64,000 nt of DNA from Paraburkholderia fungorum (GTDB lineage Bacteria; Pseudomonadota; Gammaproteobacteria; Burkholderiales; Burkholderiaceae), in the NCBI RefSeq assembly GCF_003610895.1, contig NZ_MCAS01000001.1:609480-673479 (forward strand), written 5' to 3'. How positions within the stretch are numbered: the first letter of the stretch is position 1; the number at the start of each line of letters is the position of its first letter. The notes under the pieces are model-generated. The model was not told where the DNA came from, ran no database searches, and saw only the letters and a list, made by a program, of their open reading frames with translations. A program made the position numbers and the translations under genes. This document shows positions 61,823 through 64,000 of this stretch, piece by piece.

Positions 61823-62908
61823 ATGAGCAGCACTGACGCAGCGATTGTCGACGCACGGCCGGCAATCGGATTTTTCGAGCGTTACCTGACGGTCTGGGTT
61901 GCGCTCTGCATCGTGGGCGGCATCCTGGTCGGGCAGGTATTTCCCCAGCTCTTCCAGGCAATTGGCCGCATGGAAGTGGCTCAGGTGAATCTTCCGGTCG
62001 GCGTGCTGATCTGGGTGATGATCATCCCGATGCTGGTCAAGATAGATTTTTCCGCGATGACCCAGGTTAAGAGCCAATGGCGCGGCATTGGCGTCACGCT
62101 ATTCGTGAACTGGTTCGTCAAGCCATTCTCGATGGCATTGCTCGGCTGGATTTTCATCCGCCATGTGTTCGCGCCGTGGCTTCCCACCGGCCAGCTCGAC
62201 AGCTATATCGCCGGCTTGATCCTGCTGGCCGCAGCCCCCTGCACGGCGATGGTGTTCGTGTGGTCGCAACTCTGCAAAGGCGATCCGTACTTCACGTTAT
62301 CGCAAGTGGCGCTCAACGACTCCATCATGATCGTTGCCTTTGCACCGCTCGTCGCGCTGCTGCTCGGCCTGTCGGCGATTACGGTGCCGTGGGATACGTT
62401 GATCATTTCAGTTGTCCTGTACATCGTCATCCCCGTCATCCTCGCCCAGTTGTTGCGACGACATCTGCTGACCAGAGGCGAAACGTATTTCCGACAAGCG
62501 GTCGCGCACCTTGGTCCGTATTCGATCAGCGCATTGCTCGCGACACTGGTGCTGCTGTTTGCGTTTCAGGGGCAGGCGATCGTCAAGGAACCGCTGGTTA
62601 TCGCCATGCTCGCGGTGCCGATCCTGATACAGGTGTTTTTCAATTCTGGCCTCGCGTACCTCCTGAATCGGCGTCTCGGCGTCGCGCACTGTGTTGCCGG
62701 CCCTTCCAGTCTGATCGGCGCCAGTAACTTCTTTGAGCTGGCGGTCGCCACGGCAATCAGTCTGTTCGGCTTCCATTCCGGAGCAGCCCTGGCAACGGTG
62801 GTAGGCGTGCTGATCGAAGTGCCGGTCATGCTGTTCGTCGTTGGCATGGTCAACCGTTCCCAGCACTGGTACGAAGCGAATCACAGCACCAAGGGACAAC
62901 CGTTATGA
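61823..62908 (+). CDS. acr3: Acr3-type arsenite efflux permease
   Basis: 361 residues, ten hydrophobic segments. Acr3 blocks are clear: VNLPVGVLIWVMIIPMLVKI, NWFVKPFSMALLGWIFIRHV, and AAAPCTAMVFVWSQL with the conserved Cys140; then GASNFFELAVATAISLFG. It exports arsenite using the proton gradient. ATG at 61823 follows AGAGGA. It overlaps arsC by ATGA. Confidence 0.95.
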   Translation: MSSTDAAIVDARPAIGFFERYLTVWVALCIVGGILVGQVFPQLFQAIGRMEVAQVNLPVGVLIWVMIIPMLVKIDFSAMTQVKSQWRGIGVTLFVNWFVKPFSMALLGWIFIRHVFAPWLPTGQLDSYIAGLILLAAAPCTAMVFVWSQLCKGDPYFTLSQVALNDSIMIVAFAPLVALLLGLSAITVPWDTLIISVVLYIVIPVILAQLLRRHLLTRGETYFRQAVAHLGPYSISALLATLVLLFAFQGQAIVKEPLVIAMLAVPILIQVFFNSGLAYLLNRRLGVAHCVAGPSSLIGASNFFELAVATAISLFGFHSGAALATVVGVLIEVPVMLFVVGMVNRSQHWYEANHSTKGQPL

Positions 62909-63327
62909 ACGTCACGATCTATCACAACCCCGATTGCGGCACGTCGCGCAACACGCTGGCCATGATCCGCAATGCCGGGATTGAGCCGGAAGTCATCGAG
63001 TATCTGAAGAACCCGCCTGATCGCGCTACGCTGAAGAGTCTGATCGAACGCGCGGGCCTCACCGTGCGCGCCACGCTGCGCGAAAAGGGCACGCCGTATG
63101 CCGAACTCGGCCTCGCGGAAACATCTTTAAGCGATGAGCAGTTGCTCGACGCGATGATGGAACATCCGATCCTGATTAACCGCCCGTTTGTCGCCACACC
63201 GCTTGGTGTGCGCCTGTGCCGGCCCTCGGAGCTGGTGCTCGACATCCTGCCTGCTGCACAGAAAGGCTCATTCACGAAAGAAGATGGCGAGCAGGTGGTC
63301 GATAGCGAAGGAAAAAGGCTTCTCTAA
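62905..63327 (+). CDS. arsC: Arsenate reductase, glutaredoxin-dependent
   Basis: 140 residues. Active-site Cys11 is in [33 protein letters not shown] follows the RP/Arg pattern of the R773-type ArsC. It reduces arsenate to arsenite using glutathione and glutaredoxin. It overlaps acr3 at its start and arsH at its stop (TAATG). Confidence 0.95.
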   Translation: MNVTIYHNPDCGTSRNTLAMIRNAGIEPEVIEYLKNPPDRATLKSLIERAGLTVRATLREKGTPYAELGLAETSLSDEQLLDAMMEHPILINRPFVATPLGVRLCRPSELVLDILPAAQKGSFTKEDGEQVVDSEGKRLL

Positions 63328-64000
63328 TGACGCAAAACATTCCGAACATCAGCGCCCCGCATCTGGACACCCCTGATCTGCAGAAGCTGGACGCACGCGC
63401 GGCTTCGCAACACGCTCCGAGAATCCTGTTGCTGTTCGGCTCGTTGCGTGCGACCTCATACAGCCGGCTTCTCTCGCTCGAAGCCGAACGCATCTTGCGT
63501 CACTTCGGTGCGGAAACACGGGTCTTCGATCCGCACGGCCTGCCGCTGGTGGACAGCGTGCCGGCCGATCATCCGAAGGTGGTCGAACTGCGCAAGCTCT
63601 CGGAATGGTCGGAGGGGCACGTATGGTGCAGCCCGGAACGTCACGGAACCCTGACGGCGGTCTTCAAGAACCAGATCGACTGGCTGCCGCTTGAAAGCGG
63701 CGGCGTCCGCCCCACGCAAGGCCGCACGCTTGCGGTGATGCAGGTGTGCGGCGGTTCGCAATCGTTCAACGCCGTGAACGCACTGCGCATTCTCGGCCGG
63801 TGGATGCGTATGGTGACGATCCCCAATCAGTCATCAGTGGCAAAGGCCTGGCGGGAGTTCGACGCGAACGGCCGGATGAAACCCTCGGCATATTACGACC
63901 GCGTCGTCGACGTGATGGAAGAACTGTACAAGTTCACGCTGCTTGTGCGTGACCGCTCGGACTACCTGACCGATCGCTACAGTGAACGGAAAGAAGCGCA
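63327..64000 (+). CDS. arsH: ArsH flavoprotein (3' end cut by the window)
   Basis: Frame open to the window end, 224 codons so far. ArsH signatures: [20 protein letters not shown], then [20 protein letters not shown] and [20 protein letters not shown]. ArsH is an NADPH:FMN oxidoreductase that oxidises trivalent organoarsenicals. ATG at 63327 overlaps the arsC stop. Last visible gene of the operon. Confidence 0.94.
   Translation, partial: MTQNIPNISAPHLDTPDLQKLDARAASQHAPRILLLFGSLRATSYSRLLSLEAERILRHFGAETRVFDPHGLPLVDSVPADHPKVVELRKLSEWSEGHVWCSPERHGTLTAVFKNQIDWLPLESGGVRPTQGRTLAVMQVCGGSQSFNAVNALRILGRWMRMVTIPNQSSVAKAWREFDANGRMKPSAYYDRVVDVMEELYKFTLLVRDRSDYLTDRYSERKEA

Noticed and set aside
1..64000. 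Prophage, integrative element or plasmid backbone
   Set aside because: No integrase, transposase, phage structural gene, replication gene or tRNA-linked att site is visible. The remnants suggest local gene loss rather than a recent intact mobile element.

Overview
The window looks like chromosomal DNA of a Burkholderiales beta-proteobacterium, most likely Paraburkholderia or Burkholderia. The reasons are high G+C, two porins of the SSVTLYG / GSVTLYG type, six LysR regulators in 64 kb, an aminobenzoyl-CoA cluster, and an Ohr/OhrR pair. I see no rRNA, tRNA, CRISPR array or intact insertion sequence. The species call is inference.

1-13 kb is the most striking part. A divergent locus is built around a LysR gene (3022). 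To the left are a hydantoinase and an N-carbamoyl amino acid hydrolase. To the right are a DUF917 (thiohydantoin desulfurase type) protein, a urocanase homologue, an MHS-type transporter and a histidine ammonia-lyase homologue. These are followed by a persulfide dioxygenase-like enzyme, a sulfide:quinone oxidoreductase and a TauE/SafE exporter. The lyase lacks the Ala-Ser-Gly triad that forms MIO, and the urocanase lacks the usual GLPARICW cysteine. With the desulfurase, hydantoinase and carbamoylase, this matches bacterial ergothioneine catabolism: ergothioneine, thiourocanate, thiohydantoin propionate, hydantoin propionate plus H2S, N-carbamoyl-glutamate, glutamate. A sulfide-disposal module is attached. 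A near-identical LysR-type inverted repeat lies before both divergent units.

13-21 kb holds a porin, a fasciclin protein, and a minus-strand set (lipoprotein esterase, M20 dipeptidase, MHS transporter, porin) with a divergent LysR. 21.9-28.5 kb looks less G+C-rich and carries an amino-acid ABC importer with a D-amino-acid dehydrogenase-like oxidase, a RidA gene, AsnC and LysR regulators, and two gene remnants. The importer and ridA share a 45-bp upstream element (35/45 identical, ungapped).

28.7-37.1 kb is an operon for CoA-dependent aerobic degradation of 2-aminobenzoate (or a close analogue). It encodes a monooxygenase/OYE fusion, SDR, MarR, enoyl-CoA hydratase, acyl-CoA dehydrogenase, thioesterase, RidA and CoA ligase. 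37-45 kb has a dienelactone hydrolase/NTF2 fusion, GST, DHA2 exporter, AraC-GyrI regulator, a glyoxalase fragment, and a TetR-controlled PEP-mutase/saccharopine-dehydrogenase-like pair with a clear operator.

45-54 kb has an actinobacterial-type DapD, a DUF7661-like small protein, a methyltransferase, a truncated FAD monooxygenase, and a LysR gene ahead of a lactate-permease / CoA-transferase / CitE-like lyase operon. An F420-reductase-like oxidoreductase with its own divergent LysR follows. 54.9-57.6 kb carries a ParD-like / methionine aminopeptidase pair under a near-perfect 30-bp palindrome, then ohr and ohrR with three copies of one 12-bp palindrome. 60-64 kb ends in an arsenic operon (arsR, a decayed thioredoxin-type arsC fragment, acr3, arsC, arsH), cut by the window edge.
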